Assembly: GCF_009766095.1 (NCBI RefSeq)
Contig: NZ_LMUD01000007.1
Location: 109,623-173,622 of the forward strand
Reading direction: 5' to 3'
Origin: Granulicella sp. S190
Lineage (GTDB): Bacteria; Acidobacteriota; Terriglobia; Terriglobales; Acidobacteriaceae
DNA: 64,000 nt
A program made the position numbers and the translations under genes. The notes below the pieces were generated by a model. That model was given only the letters and a program-made list of their open reading frames with translations. It did not search any database and was not told the origin of the DNA. Positions 43,269 to 52,766 of this stretch are shown here, piece after piece (position 1 is the first letter of the stretch; each line of letters starts with the position of its first letter).

Positions 43269-44665
43269 CAGAGCTCGCTCCCCAGCCGCACCTGCACCCG
43301 CCGAAAAGCTTCGATGATCTCCCCCTGCAACGCATGCCGCCTCTCTTCGACCACGACCTTGCCATCAATCACCACATCGCAGATAGCCCGCGGAGACATA
43401 CTGAACACAACATTCGTCAGCAGCTCACCCGGCAAACTCCCCGCAATCGAAGCCTCCGAAAGCTCCACCGTAAAGAAGTCCCCCGCCTTCCCACTCTCCA
43501 GCGATCCCGCCTCCACATGCAACGACCGCGCCCCAGCCCGCGTAGCAAAATCAAACAACAAAACCGGCAAAGGCTCCCCCTGCCTCCCATCAAGCACCGC
43601 ACGTTGCAAATGCCGCAACCGCAGATTCGACTCAAGCTCCCGCGCATTCTCCAGCGCATCCGTCTGCGTATGGCTATCGGTCCCAAACGCGATCGAAACT
43701 CCCGCATCAATCAGCTTATCCGCATCAAGAATGCCATCCCCAAGATTGCGCTCCGTCGTCGGACAAGCCCCCACCGTAATCCCTCCGCGCCCCATCCGCT
43801 CGATCTCACCCATCTGCAGATGGATCGCATGAATTGCGGTAAAGTCCTGCGTCAACAGACCTAGCTCGTCCAGAAATTCAAACGGCGTAACGCCATACTC
43901 CGCCACGCAGGCTTCAATCTCCGCAGGCTGCTCCGCAACATGCATGTGCAACGACAGCGAGTGCGTCTGCGCCCAACTCGAAATCACGCGTAGGAAATCA
44001 CGCGGCACCGCCCGCACACTATGCGGCGCAATCCCGAAGCTCACCGCCGCAGACATCGCTGCGATCTCCCGCTTCAGCATCTCAGAATCACGCACAAATC
44101 TCTCAGCATCCGTCTCCAGAAACCTCACCTGTCCCACATCCGGCGGCAGCCCGAAGCCCGAGCGCACATAAGCGCAGCGCAGTAAAACGATCCGTATCCC
44201 CACACTCTGCGCCGCTCGAATCACCTGCTTCGCCAGCAGATTCGGATCCGCATACGCCTCACCCTCCGGCGTGCGATGAAGATAGTGAAACTCACCCACC
44301 GTCGTAATCCCCGCAAGCGTCATCTCCAGAAATGCCATCCGCGCCACGTCGTAGATCTCCTCCGGCGTCAGCGCGAGCGCGCAGCGATACATGATGTTCC
44401 GCCACGACCAGAAGTCAGGCCCGCTCCTGCGCCTCGACTCTGCCTTCCCTCGCAGTGCCCGTTGAAACGAGTGCGAATGAATATCGATCATCCCAGGCAG
44501 CAGAGCCCGTCCAGGCATCCGCCGAATCGTCGAGCCAACCCCGCCCTCTGTCGCCGCAATCGGCCCAACCCGTAGAATCGTCCCATCCTGAGCTACAACA
44601 ACTTCATGCCCGCTTCGAAAACTCCCATCGACATAAACAAGATCCGGCTGATAAGAGACGCTCAT
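43268..44665 (-). CDS. hutF: Formimidoylglutamate deiminase
   Basis: A 465-residue amidohydrolase-superfamily enzyme that converts N-formimidoyl-L-glutamate to N-formyl-L-glutamate and ammonia. The metal motif HSHSFQRALRG is the HutF version. HMHVAEQPAEIEAC, TDSHTQTD and ACPTTERNLGDG are also typical. It marks this as the two-step (Pseudomonas-type) histidine pathway. Its start overlaps the end of hutI by 4 bp and its end overlaps the M20 gene by one base, which means tight translational coupling. Confidence 0.94.
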   Translation of the reverse strand: MSVSYQPDLVYVDGSFRSGHEVVVAQDGTILRVGPIAATEGGVGSTIRRMPGRALLPGMIDIHSHSFQRALRGKAESRRRSGPDFWSWRNIMYRCALALTPEEIYDVARMAFLEMTLAGITTVGEFHYLHRTPEGEAYADPNLLAKQVIRAAQSVGIRIVLLRCAYVRSGFGLPPDVGQVRFLETDAERFVRDSEMLKREIAAMSAAVSFGIAPHSVRAVPRDFLRVISSWAQTHSLSLHMHVAEQPAEIEACVAEYGVTPFEFLDELGLLTQDFTAIHAIHLQMGEIERMGRGGITVGACPTTERNLGDGILDADKLIDAGVSIAFGTDSHTQTDALENARELESNLRLRHLQRAVLDGRQGEPLPVLLFDFATRAGARSLHVEAGSLESGKAGDFFTVELSEASIAGSLPGELLTNVVFSMSPRAICDVVIDGKVVVEERRHALQGEIIEAFRRVQVRLGSEL

Positions 44666-45885
44666 GCAACCTGCCTTCGTCCGGCGACACAGACCTCACG
44701 CACCACACTCTGCCCCAACGTATAAGGCAGCTCCCGCCAGTCAGCACTCTCGAGCACGAGCAGATCAGCGAGCATTCCAACCTCCAGCCGTCCCACATCG
44801 TCCAACCCCAGCGCCGCCGAGGCATTCGCCGTGCACGCAGTCAAAGCCTCAGCCGCGGTCAGCCCGTTCAACCGCATCGCCAGTCCCATCGCAGCCGCCG
44901 TCGAAAACAGCGGGCTCGATCCCGGATTCAAATCAGTGCCGATAGCCACCGCTGCCCCAGCATCGATCAGCGCACGCCCCGGCGCAGCAGGCAGGCCCAG
45001 GTGCAGACTCACGCCCGGCAGAATCGTCGCAATCGTCTGCGACCTCGCCACCACCGCACACTGTTCCGCCGAGCAGACTTCAAGGTGATCGACACTCAAA
45101 GCACCCATCTCCACACCGACCTCAAGCCCACCCACCCGTTGAAACTGCTCCGTATGCATCTTGATGCTCAACCCGGCAGCCTTCGCGCACGCCAGTATGA
45201 CCCTCGCATCCACCGCACTCCACGCATGCCGTTCAACAAAGATATCCACTGCGGCCGCAAGTCCGCGCCGCGCCACCTCGGGAATCAACTCCCCGCAAAC
45301 CATCTTGCGATATCTCTTCTGTTCGCCGCGCTCCTCCGGGCAGATGTGGACCAGCAGCGTCGGCACCAAGCGACTCTCAATCCTTTCCTGCAGCAACTGG
45401 ATCGCCTCCAGCATCTTCAGCTCGGCCTCTAGCGTGTATCCATAGCCGGACTTCACCTCGATCGTCGTAGCCCCCGAGCGTTGCAGCGCCTGCACTCGCG
45501 GCAACGCAAGCGCCGCCATCTCTTCGCAGCTCTTATCCGCGGTCTCGCGAATCGTGTGCCATATTCCACCACCCGCAGCAAGGATCTCCTCATAGGTCGC
45601 GCCCGCACTGCGAGCCTCAAAGTCCGCCAGCCGATCTCCCGCCCACACCGCATGAGTATGAGGATCAATCAACCCAGGAACTACCGCACGCCCACCAACA
45701 TCTATCACCGTCTCAGCGCGCCCGCTCCAATCCCGCTCCGGCCCCATCCACGAGATAACGCCCGCATCGATCGCAATCGCCGCCCGCTGCACCACTCGCA
45801 GCTCTCCCATCGCAGCTCCGCGCTTCGCACCCTCTCCAAACGGAGTCGCAATCTCGGAGATTCCGGTCAGCAGTAACTCACTCAT
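44662..45885 (-). CDS. hutI: Imidazolonepropionase
   Basis: A 407-residue amidohydrolase that opens 4-imidazolone-5-propionate to formimidoylglutamate, the third step of histidine breakdown. [12 protein letters not shown] supplies the metal-binding histidines, and [25 protein letters not shown] and [11 protein letters not shown] follow as in the family. Length is normal. Its start overlaps the hutU stop by 4 bp and its stop overlaps the hutF start by 4 bp. Confidence 0.96.
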   Translation of the reverse strand: MSELLLTGISEIATPFGEGAKRGAAMGELRVVQRAAIAIDAGVISWMGPERDWSGRAETVIDVGGRAVVPGLIDPHTHAVWAGDRLADFEARSAGATYEEILAAGGGIWHTIRETADKSCEEMAALALPRVQALQRSGATTIEVKSGYGYTLEAELKMLEAIQLLQERIESRLVPTLLVHICPEERGEQKRYRKMVCGELIPEVARRGLAAAVDIFVERHAWSAVDARVILACAKAAGLSIKMHTEQFQRVGGLEVGVEMGALSVDHLEVCSAEQCAVVARSQTIATILPGVSLHLGLPAAPGRALIDAGAAVAIGTDLNPGSSPLFSTAAAMGLAMRLNGLTAAEALTACTANASAALGLDDVGRLEVGMLADLLVLESADWRELPYTLGQSVVREVCVAGRRQVA

Positions 45886-47543
45886 CTCGTCACGCCACTC
45901 GGCATATCGAGCCCACGCTCCGCAGCAATTCGATGTGCCTTCTCATACCCCGCATCCGCATGCCGAATCACGCCCATCGCCGGATCATTCGTCAGACAAA
46001 GCCGTAGCCGTTGATCCGCCTCGTCGCTGCCATCCGCCACCGCGACCAATCCCGCGTGCTGGCTGTAGCCCATGCCCACGCCGCCTCCATGATGAAAGCT
46101 CATCCATCCCGCCCCGCTCGCAATCCCCGTCGCAAAGTTGAGCAGAGCCCAATCCGAGACCGCATCCGAACCATCCAGCATCGCCTCAGTCTCGCGGTAC
46201 GGGCTCGCCACCGACCCCGCATCCAGATGATCGCGGCCAATCACAATCGGTGCCTTCAGCCGTCCATCCCGCACCATCTGGTTGAACAGCAGCCCCGCCT
46301 TATCGCGCTCCTTATATCCCAGCCAGCAGATCCTCGCCGGCAGCCCCTGAAACGCAACATGCTGTCCCGCCCACGGCAACCACTGGTTCAACCGCGCATC
46401 GTCAGGAAAGAGCTTCAGCAAAGCCGCATCCGTAGCCGCAATATCGGCAGGATCGCCCGAAAGCGCAACCCACCGAAACGGCCCACGCCCCTCGCAGAAC
46501 GAATCGCGAATAAACGCAGGAACAAATCCCGGATAGTCGAAGGCGTCATTCACTCCTGCAATCTTCGCCTGCGCCCGCAGATTGTTCCCGTAGTCGAAGC
46601 AGATCGAACCCCGCCGCTGGAGCTCAAGAATAGCCTGCACGTGCTGTGCGATATCGCCGCGCACCCGCTCCAGGTAACGCTCCGGTTCGCGGCTACGCTG
46701 CGCCGTCAGGTCTTCGTCCTCTTTGGCAATCGGCCAATATCCGTAGAGCGGATCATGCGCACTCGTCTGATCTGTAACCACATCAGGAACAAAACCAGAC
46801 CGCACAATCTTAGGCAGAATTTTGGCAGCATTCCCCAGCAGCCCAATCGAAACGGCACGGCCCTCCTTCTTGGCTGCCGTCGCCCGCGCAATCGCATCCT
46901 CCAGCGAACTCGCGACCTCATCCAGGTACCGGGTCGCAATCCGGCGCTGAATCCGGCTCTCGTCCACCTCAATGCAGATACTCACACCGCCCGCCAGCTT
47001 CACCGCCAGCGGCTGCGCTCCACCCATCCCGCCCAGCCCGGCCGTAAGCGTAATCGTCCCCTTCAGCGACCCGTTGAAGTACTTCTGCGCCGCTCCCAGA
47101 AACGTCTCGTACGTTCCCTGCAGAATTCCTTGCGTACCGATATAGATCCACGAGCCCGCCGTCATCTGCCCGTACATCATCAGCCCCGCACGGTCCAGCC
47201 GATCAAATTCGTTCCAGTTCGCCCAGTGCGGCACCAGGTTCGAGTTCGCAATCAGCACGCGCGGAGCCAGCGGATGCGTCTCCAGCACCGCAACCGCCTT
47301 GCCCGACTGCACCAGCATCGTCTCGTGGTTCTGCAGACGATCCAGCGTGCGCACCAGCGTATGGTAAGCCTCCCAGTTTCGTGCTGCCTTCCCGCGTCCG
47401 CCATAGACGATCAACTCCTCCGGCTTCTCCGCGACCTCCGGATCGAGATTGTTCATCAGCATCCGCTTCGCAGCCTCTTGAATCCAACCAGGTGCTGTAC
47501 GGGTGTTTCCGCGGGGAGCACGAATCGGGGTATAGGAGCTCAT
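45882..47543 (-). CDS. hutU: Urocanate hydratase
   Basis: A 553-residue urocanase that hydrates urocanate to imidazolonepropionate with tightly bound NAD. The NAD-binding glycine loop [17 protein letters not shown] is intact, and the C-terminal [18 protein letters not shown] is a hallmark of the family. Length is typical (about 550-560). It starts 4 bp before the hutH stop and ends 4 bp into hutI. Confidence 0.97.
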   Translation of the reverse strand: MSSYTPIRAPRGNTRTAPGWIQEAAKRMLMNNLDPEVAEKPEELIVYGGRGKAARNWEAYHTLVRTLDRLQNHETMLVQSGKAVAVLETHPLAPRVLIANSNLVPHWANWNEFDRLDRAGLMMYGQMTAGSWIYIGTQGILQGTYETFLGAAQKYFNGSLKGTITLTAGLGGMGGAQPLAVKLAGGVSICIEVDESRIQRRIATRYLDEVASSLEDAIARATAAKKEGRAVSIGLLGNAAKILPKIVRSGFVPDVVTDQTSAHDPLYGYWPIAKEDEDLTAQRSREPERYLERVRGDIAQHVQAILELQRRGSICFDYGNNLRAQAKIAGVNDAFDYPGFVPAFIRDSFCEGRGPFRWVALSGDPADIAATDAALLKLFPDDARLNQWLPWAGQHVAFQGLPARICWLGYKERDKAGLLFNQMVRDGRLKAPIVIGRDHLDAGSVASPYRETEAMLDGSDAVSDWALLNFATGIASGAGWMSFHHGGGVGMGYSQHAGLVAVADGSDEADQRLRLCLTNDPAMGVIRHADAGYEKAHRIAAERGLDMPSGVTR

Positions 47544-49063
47544 GCGTGAACCGCCTCCTGCTCATTTAAAGTCGAGGCCCAGCGAACCTTCGCAAGAAAC
47601 CCATCCGCCGCGGCCATGATTCCAGAGAGAACCATATCGCCCTCCCACGCCGGGCAATCCACGCGAAAAGCACCCCGCGCCGAATCGAGCAACGGCGAAA
47701 CGTTCTTATCCCCGCGAAGGTCCAGCCCCCGCGTAGCCGTCAGCCACTCAATCGCCAGCACCATCCTGCAGTGCGCCACAGACTGCATCAGCTTCAGCGC
47801 AGCGGTCATCCCCATGCTCACAAAATCCTCCTGGTTACCGCTCGTTGGAATCGAGCAAGCCGAAGCCGGCGTAGCCAGCACCCGCATCTCTGCGACCAGC
47901 GCGGCAGAACTCACCTGTGCCATCATCAGACCCGACTCGATCCCGGGATTCGTAGCCAGAAACGCAGGCAGCCCTTCATTCAAGCTGGGATTCATCAGCC
48001 GCTCCGTTCGCCGCTCCGAGATCCCCGCCAGTTGGCAGAGAGCCATCGCAAGTTGATCCAGTATCAACGCCAGCGGCGCTCCATGAAAGTTGCCGCCAGA
48101 GATAAAGTCATCTTCGAACAACAGAGGATTGTCTGTCGCACTGTTCAGCTCAATCGCGAACACCCGTTCTGCCTGACGAAGCGAGTCCCACACCGCGCCA
48201 TGTACCTGCGGAACACAGCGCAGACAATAGGCATCCTGAACGCTGGTGCTCGATCGATGCCGCGTCGACCCCGCCAGCAGATCGCGTAGCGAAGCAGCAC
48301 TGTGCACCTGCCCCGGATGCGGTCGCGCCGCGTGCAGCCGCTCATCATAAGCCGCCGCCGTCCCGCGCAGCGCCTGCAGCGTCAGCGCTGCCGCAATCTG
48401 CGCCGATTGAAACAGCTCATCCAGATCATGTAGCTGTAAACATCCGATCGCAAGCATCGCCTGTGTCCCGTTCAGCAGCGAGATCCCCTCCTTCGCCTGC
48501 AGCGTCAACGGCTCCAGCCCAACCTGCCGCAGGCACTCTGCCGTCGCCCTTCGCTCTCCGGCAAAAAAAACCTCGCCCTCCCCGATCAACGCCAACGCCA
48601 TATGCGCCAGGGGGGCCAGGTCTCCACTCGCCCCAACGCTGCCGCGCATCGGCACCACCGGCGTCACGCCATGGTTCAACAGGTTGCACAGCCGCTCCGC
48701 AACCACCGGCCGAATCCCCGACAACCCCATCGCCAGAATATTCGCCCGGATCAACATCATCGCGCGTACTACCTCCACCGGAAGTGGCTCACCCACGCCG
48801 CAGCAGTGCGACCGCACCAGATTCAACTGCATCTGTTCAATCCCGTCCGCCTCAAGCCGAACATTCGCCAGCAGCCCAACCCCTGTGTTCAGCGCATAGA
48901 CAGCAGTCTCTCCGCGAAGAGCTTCATCAACTTTGCTCCGTGAAGCCTTCATGCCTGTCAAAGCGCCATCCGCGATTGAAGCAGCCTCGCCTCCGCGCGC
49001 AACCCGTACCACTTCGTCAATCGTCAACGATCTTCCATTTAGTTCAACCATATCGAGCAGCAT
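47540..49063 (-). CDS. hutH: Histidine ammonia-lyase
   Basis: A 507-residue enzyme of the aromatic amino acid lyase family that deaminates histidine to urocanate. The MIO cofactor triad Ala-Ser-Gly lies in [14 protein letters not shown] (about residue 145). [25 protein letters not shown] and [21 protein letters not shown] are as expected. The start at 49063 has GAGTG about 10 bases upstream; the ATG at 49051, four codons on, matches the usual family N-terminus and is possible. It heads the five-gene operon, divergent from an Lrp/AsnC regulator. No terminator is seen before the next gene; the 4-bp overlap continues the transcript. Confidence 0.95.
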   Translation of the reverse strand: MLLDMVELNGRSLTIDEVVRVARGGEAASIADGALTGMKASRSKVDEALRGETAVYALNTGVGLLANVRLEADGIEQMQLNLVRSHCCGVGEPLPVEVVRAMMLIRANILAMGLSGIRPVVAERLCNLLNHGVTPVVPMRGSVGASGDLAPLAHMALALIGEGEVFFAGERRATAECLRQVGLEPLTLQAKEGISLLNGTQAMLAIGCLQLHDLDELFQSAQIAAALTLQALRGTAAAYDERLHAARPHPGQVHSAASLRDLLAGSTRHRSSTSVQDAYCLRCVPQVHGAVWDSLRQAERVFAIELNSATDNPLLFEDDFISGGNFHGAPLALILDQLAMALCQLAGISERRTERLMNPSLNEGLPAFLATNPGIESGLMMAQVSSAALVAEMRVLATPASACSIPTSGNQEDFVSMGMTAALKLMQSVAHCRMVLAIEWLTATRGLDLRGDKNVSPLLDSARGAFRVDCPAWEGDMVLSGIMAAADGFLAKVRWASTLNEQEAVHA

Positions 49064-49243
49064 AGTGAAGATCACTCGGACGCACCATGCCAAGTCACGG
49101 AAAACAGATATCATTATCAGTAGAAACATCGGAATAAACGTCCGGTAAAACACGAATCCACGAAAGTAAGTCAAAATCTCGCATGATCCATCTCTTTCGC
49201 CGGTTCAAATAACCGAGTAGAAGGAAAAAGAAGGACGGACCCC

Positions 49244-49729
49244 ATGGCTCAAGATCTCGATCCCATCGACTACAACATCCTTCGTATGCTCGCCGAAGAT
49301 GCCAGGGTCTCCTACGCCGAACTAGGCCGCAAGGTAGGCCTCTCTCCCTCCGCTATCGCCGAAAGAATCCATCAGCTCGAGAGCAGCAAAGTCATCCTCG
49401 GCTATCGAGCCCTGCTCGACGAAAAAGCCTTCGGCTACTCGGTCATCGCCTTCATCCGCCTCACCTGCGACAACACCCACTACCGTCCGTTCCTGAAGTT
49501 TCTCCCCACCATCGACGCCGTGCTGGAGTGTCATCACATCACCGGCGGAGAAGCCTTCCTCATCAAAGTCCGGCTCTCTTCCATCGATCAGCTCGAACCC
49601 CTCATCGAACGCCTGCTCCCCTACGGCATGCCCACCACCAGCATGGTCCTCTCCACCCCCGTCAATCGACAGCAGGAGGCATGGCTCCTCAAGCACGCAG
49701 GTCTCTCCGGACGCCCTAGAAAAAAATAG
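49244..49729 (+). CDS. Lrp/AsnC-family regulator, likely of the hut operon
   Basis: A 161-residue regulator with a helix-turn-helix (DYNILRMLAEDARVSYAELGRKVGLSPSAIAERIHQLE) and a RAM ligand-binding domain (about 65-145). Lrp/AsnC proteins are octamers or dimers that sense amino acids. It diverges from hutH with a 180-bp AT-rich gap, the usual arrangement for local control. No HutC or HutP is in the window, so histidine or another amino acid may be sensed by this protein. It has a plausible AAGAAGGAC ribosome site. Confidence 0.9.
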   Translation: MAQDLDPIDYNILRMLAEDARVSYAELGRKVGLSPSAIAERIHQLESSKVILGYRALLDEKAFGYSVIAFIRLTCDNTHYRPFLKFLPTIDAVLECHHITGGEAFLIKVRLSSIDQLEPLIERLLPYGMPTTSMVLSTPVNRQQEAWLLKHAGLSGRPRKK

Positions 49730-49734
49730 CCACC

Positions 49735-51165
49735 CTACTGCGAAGTCAAAGCCTTCAGGTACAGATACTCAAACTCGACGCCGTTGTAGAAGTCCACCAC
49801 GCGAATCCTCTCATCGCGGCCATGGGCACGGTCATCATCGCGGTCCACCCCCATCCCCGAAAACCCATAACTCGGAATCCCCGCGTTCATCGTGTAGATG
49901 CTGTCCGACGCCCCGGTCTCCATCTCCGCAACCACCGCAATACCCGGCCACATCTTCTCGACCATTGCTTCTAGCGGCTTGAACACCGCAGGCTCCAACG
50001 GCGGCGGAGCCATCGACTTGCGATCCGACCCCTTCTCAAACACGTCGCCCCCGTCGGTAACATACTGCACCTTCAGCGTCGGGTCCGCGAAGATCCGAAT
50101 CAGCTCCTGCCGAATCTCTTCCTGCGAGTGCCCCGGAAAGATCCTGCAGTTCACATTCGCAACCGCACTCCCCGGCAGCGCATTAGGCGCATGGCCTGCT
50201 GACATCATCGTCGCCACGCACGTCGTATGCAGCAGCGAGTTGTAGATCATGTCCTTCGACAAACGCTGCGCCGCCGCAGCATCCGGCACCGGCCCGGACA
50301 CCGCCTTCAAATCCTCCGCCAGCTGTCCCTTTTCCGTCTTCGCGGCGCTCGCAAAATAGACCCGCGTCACCTCATTCGTCTCCAAAGGAAATGGTGTCTT
50401 CTCTAGGCGTCCCAGAGCATCCGCCACATGGTAGATCGCGTTGTCAGGACGCGGCAGGGAACTATGTCCCCCCGGATTCGTCGCAGTCACGCGGTAGTCG
50501 GCGTACAGCTTCTCCGTTGCCTCCACCCCCATCATGATCGCTTTACCCTTCTCCAGCTCCGGGCCGCCCGCATCAGGATTCAGCGCAAACGCGCCATCGA
50601 TCAACTCACGGTGATTCTTCAGCAGCCAGTCCACCCCATTCGACTTGCCACCCTCTTCATCTGCCGTCAGCGCCAGAATAATATCGCGGTCCGGCACAAA
50701 CCCCTCGCGCCGCAGTCGAATAAAACTCTCCACCACCGCCGCATCGCTGTCCTTCATATCCTGCGTCCCGCGCCCGTAGAAGTACCCATCCTTCTCGACG
50801 AACTGAAACGGATCGGTCGTCCAGTCAGATCGCTTCGCCTCCACTACATCGATATGCCCAATGATCAGCACCGGCTTCAGCGTCGAGCCCGCACGTCCGC
50901 GATACCGCGCCACCATATTGCCCTTGCGGTCATTCGGCCCCATCACCACCACATCGGCCTCCGCAAAACCCGCATCCAGCAACCGCTTCCGCATAGCATC
51001 CGCAGCCAGGGTCGTGCTGCCCACCGAGTCGGTCGTATTCGTCTCCACCAGCTGTTGAAACAGATCGCGCGCAAGCGTCTTATCGGCAGCAGGCAACTGG
51101 TTGGATTGCGCGAACAGCGAAGGGGTTAAAGCAAGAGAGATCAGACATGCGGCGATCGATTTCAA
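49735..51165 (-). CDS. Exported M20 metallopeptidase
   Basis: A 476-residue M20 peptidase with a signal peptide (AACLISLALTPSLFAQ). Metal ligands: IIGHIDVVEA, GTQDMKDSD, TADEEGGKSNG and a late SGMGVDRDDDRAHGRDE with the final His. It is likely a periplasmic dipeptidase or carboxypeptidase. The start is a TTG at 51165; AAGGA lies 8 bases upstream, and the nearby ATG is in another frame and hits a stop after three codons. It is convergent with the Lrp gene (5 bp gap) and divergent from the multicopper oxidase. Confidence 0.9.
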   Translation of the reverse strand: MKSIAACLISLALTPSLFAQSNQLPAADKTLARDLFQQLVETNTTDSVGSTTLAADAMRKRLLDAGFAEADVVVMGPNDRKGNMVARYRGRAGSTLKPVLIIGHIDVVEAKRSDWTTDPFQFVEKDGYFYGRGTQDMKDSDAAVVESFIRLRREGFVPDRDIILALTADEEGGKSNGVDWLLKNHRELIDGAFALNPDAGGPELEKGKAIMMGVEATEKLYADYRVTATNPGGHSSLPRPDNAIYHVADALGRLEKTPFPLETNEVTRVYFASAAKTEKGQLAEDLKAVSGPVPDAAAAQRLSKDMIYNSLLHTTCVATMMSAGHAPNALPGSAVANVNCRIFPGHSQEEIRQELIRIFADPTLKVQYVTDGGDVFEKGSDRKSMAPPPLEPAVFKPLEAMVEKMWPGIAVVAEMETGASDSIYTMNAGIPSYGFSGMGVDRDDDRAHGRDERIRVVDFYNGVEFEYLYLKALTSQ

Positions 51166-51368
51166 GCGGGCATCCTTTTGGATCGAAGTAGTAGGAATTG
51201 GATGGTCCTATATTCGCACGAATCACACACGCGCTATCAAATTCCTGGCACCCGCAGCCGCACTCCAAAAGCTCTGGACAACCCTCACCCGCAACGCATA
51301 TTACTCTTAGACACCACAAGAACGAACAATCCCACGCAGCAACGATCCCCAGCACCAAGCGAGCTCTG

Positions 51369-52763
51369 ATGAACCGGAGAAGTTTCGTAGTAGCAACAGG
51401 AGCAGCACTGGCCAACGTCGCCACGCAAAGAGCCTGGGGCATCGCCGCTCCGGCACCCGCGCCTCACGCCCCCGACTATCGTCTCCGCATCGAGCCCTGC
51501 ACCCTCGACATCGGACACGGCGTTCAGATCAAGACCGTAGCCTACAACAGCCAGATCCCCGGCCCTTTGCTGCGGTTGAAAAAAGGCAAGCCGGTCACCA
51601 TCGACGTCACCAACGCCAGCGGCAACACGGACATCGTCCACTGGCACGGCCTTACCACCGACCCGCTCAACGACGGCGCCGTGGAAGAAGGTTCTCCCCT
51701 CATCGCACCCGGCGCCACCCTCCGCTACCACCTCACGCCGAACCCATCCGGCACCCGCTGGTACCACACCCACGCCATGGCCATGGGCGATCTCTCCCTC
51801 GCCGCCTACACCGGCCAGTTCGGCTTCCTCCTCGTCCACGGCGCACCCGACCCCGGCCACTACGACAAGGAAGTCAACCTCGCCATCCGTCATTGGGGTC
51901 CCCACTTCGTCCCCATGGTCGAAACCATGCGCGCTGAATCACAGAACATGCCGCAGACCGCAGGCTCCGACGTCGGCTACACCCACGCCACCATCAACGC
52001 ACACATGCTCGGCGCAGGCGAACCCATCCGCGTCAAGCAGGGCGAGCGCGTCCTCTTCCGCCTCCTCAACGCCAGCGCAACCGAGAACGTCGTGCTTGCT
52101 CTGCCGGGTCACTCCTTCCGCATCCTCGCGATGGATGGCAACCCCGTCCCCACACCCTACTCGGTTGAGGTGCTCTCGCTCGCAGTCGCCGAACGCGTCG
52201 ATGCCATCGTAGAGATGAACTCCCCCGGCGTCTGGGTCCTGGGATCGACCCTGAAAGAAAGTCGCGACATCGGCTTAGGCGTAGTCGTCGAGTACGCCGG
52301 CAAATCAGGCGAACCCGTGTGGCGCGATCCGCAACCCGCAGAGTGGGACTACGCCAACTTCGCTGCAAAGAACGCCGTGCCAGAGCCCGAAGAAACCTTC
52401 ACCCTGACCTTCCGCGACGCAGGCGCGCTCAACGGATCGAACTTCGACACCTGGACCATCAACGGCGATGCCTGGCCCAACGTCAAACCTCTCATGGTCA
52501 AACGCGGCAAACGCTATCGCCTCCTCTTCCGTAACGCCAGCGGCGACCAGCACCCCATGCATCTCCACCGTCACAGCTTCGAGGTCACACGCATCGAAGA
52601 GCAGCACCTCAGCGGGCTCATCAAAGACACCATCAACATCATGCCTCTTCAAACCGTAGCGGTAGACTTCATCGCCGACAACCCCGGCGACTCGCTCCTC
52701 CACTGCCATCAGCAACTCCACATGGACTACGGCTTCATGCAGATCATCAAGTATACGGACTAA
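51369..52763 (+). CDS. Multicopper oxidase, Tat-exported
   Basis: A 464-residue multicopper oxidase with three cupredoxin domains and a Tat signal (NRRSFVVATGAA). All four copper-binding motifs are present: HWHG (91-94), WYHTH (131-135), HPMHLHRHSFE, and HCHQQLHMDYGFM near the C-terminus with the type 1 Cys-His pair. It oxidises a substrate outside the cytoplasm and reduces O2 to water; the substrate could be a phenol, a metal ion or a protein. It ends 3 bp before the PQQ dehydrogenase start, so the two are one operon. The ribosome site is weak. Confidence 0.92.
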   Translation: MNRRSFVVATGAALANVATQRAWGIAAPAPAPHAPDYRLRIEPCTLDIGHGVQIKTVAYNSQIPGPLLRLKKGKPVTIDVTNASGNTDIVHWHGLTTDPLNDGAVEEGSPLIAPGATLRYHLTPNPSGTRWYHTHAMAMGDLSLAAYTGQFGFLLVHGAPDPGHYDKEVNLAIRHWGPHFVPMVETMRAESQNMPQTAGSDVGYTHATINAHMLGAGEPIRVKQGERVLFRLLNASATENVVLALPGHSFRILAMDGNPVPTPYSVEVLSLAVAERVDAIVEMNSPGVWVLGSTLKESRDIGLGVVVEYAGKSGEPVWRDPQPAEWDYANFAAKNAVPEPEETFTLTFRDAGALNGSNFDTWTINGDAWPNVKPLMVKRGKRYRLLFRNASGDQHPMHLHRHSFEVTRIEEQHLSGLIKDTINIMPLQTVAVDFIADNPGDSLLHCHQQLHMDYGFMQIIKYTD

Positions 52764-52766
52764 TCC

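Noticed and set aside
46011..47549. A 512-codon plus-strand open frame opposite hutU
   Set aside because: It is antisense to a well-conserved urocanase; its product is dominated by Arg, Pro and His, as expected from the opposite strand of a GC-rich gene, and it has no ribosome site.
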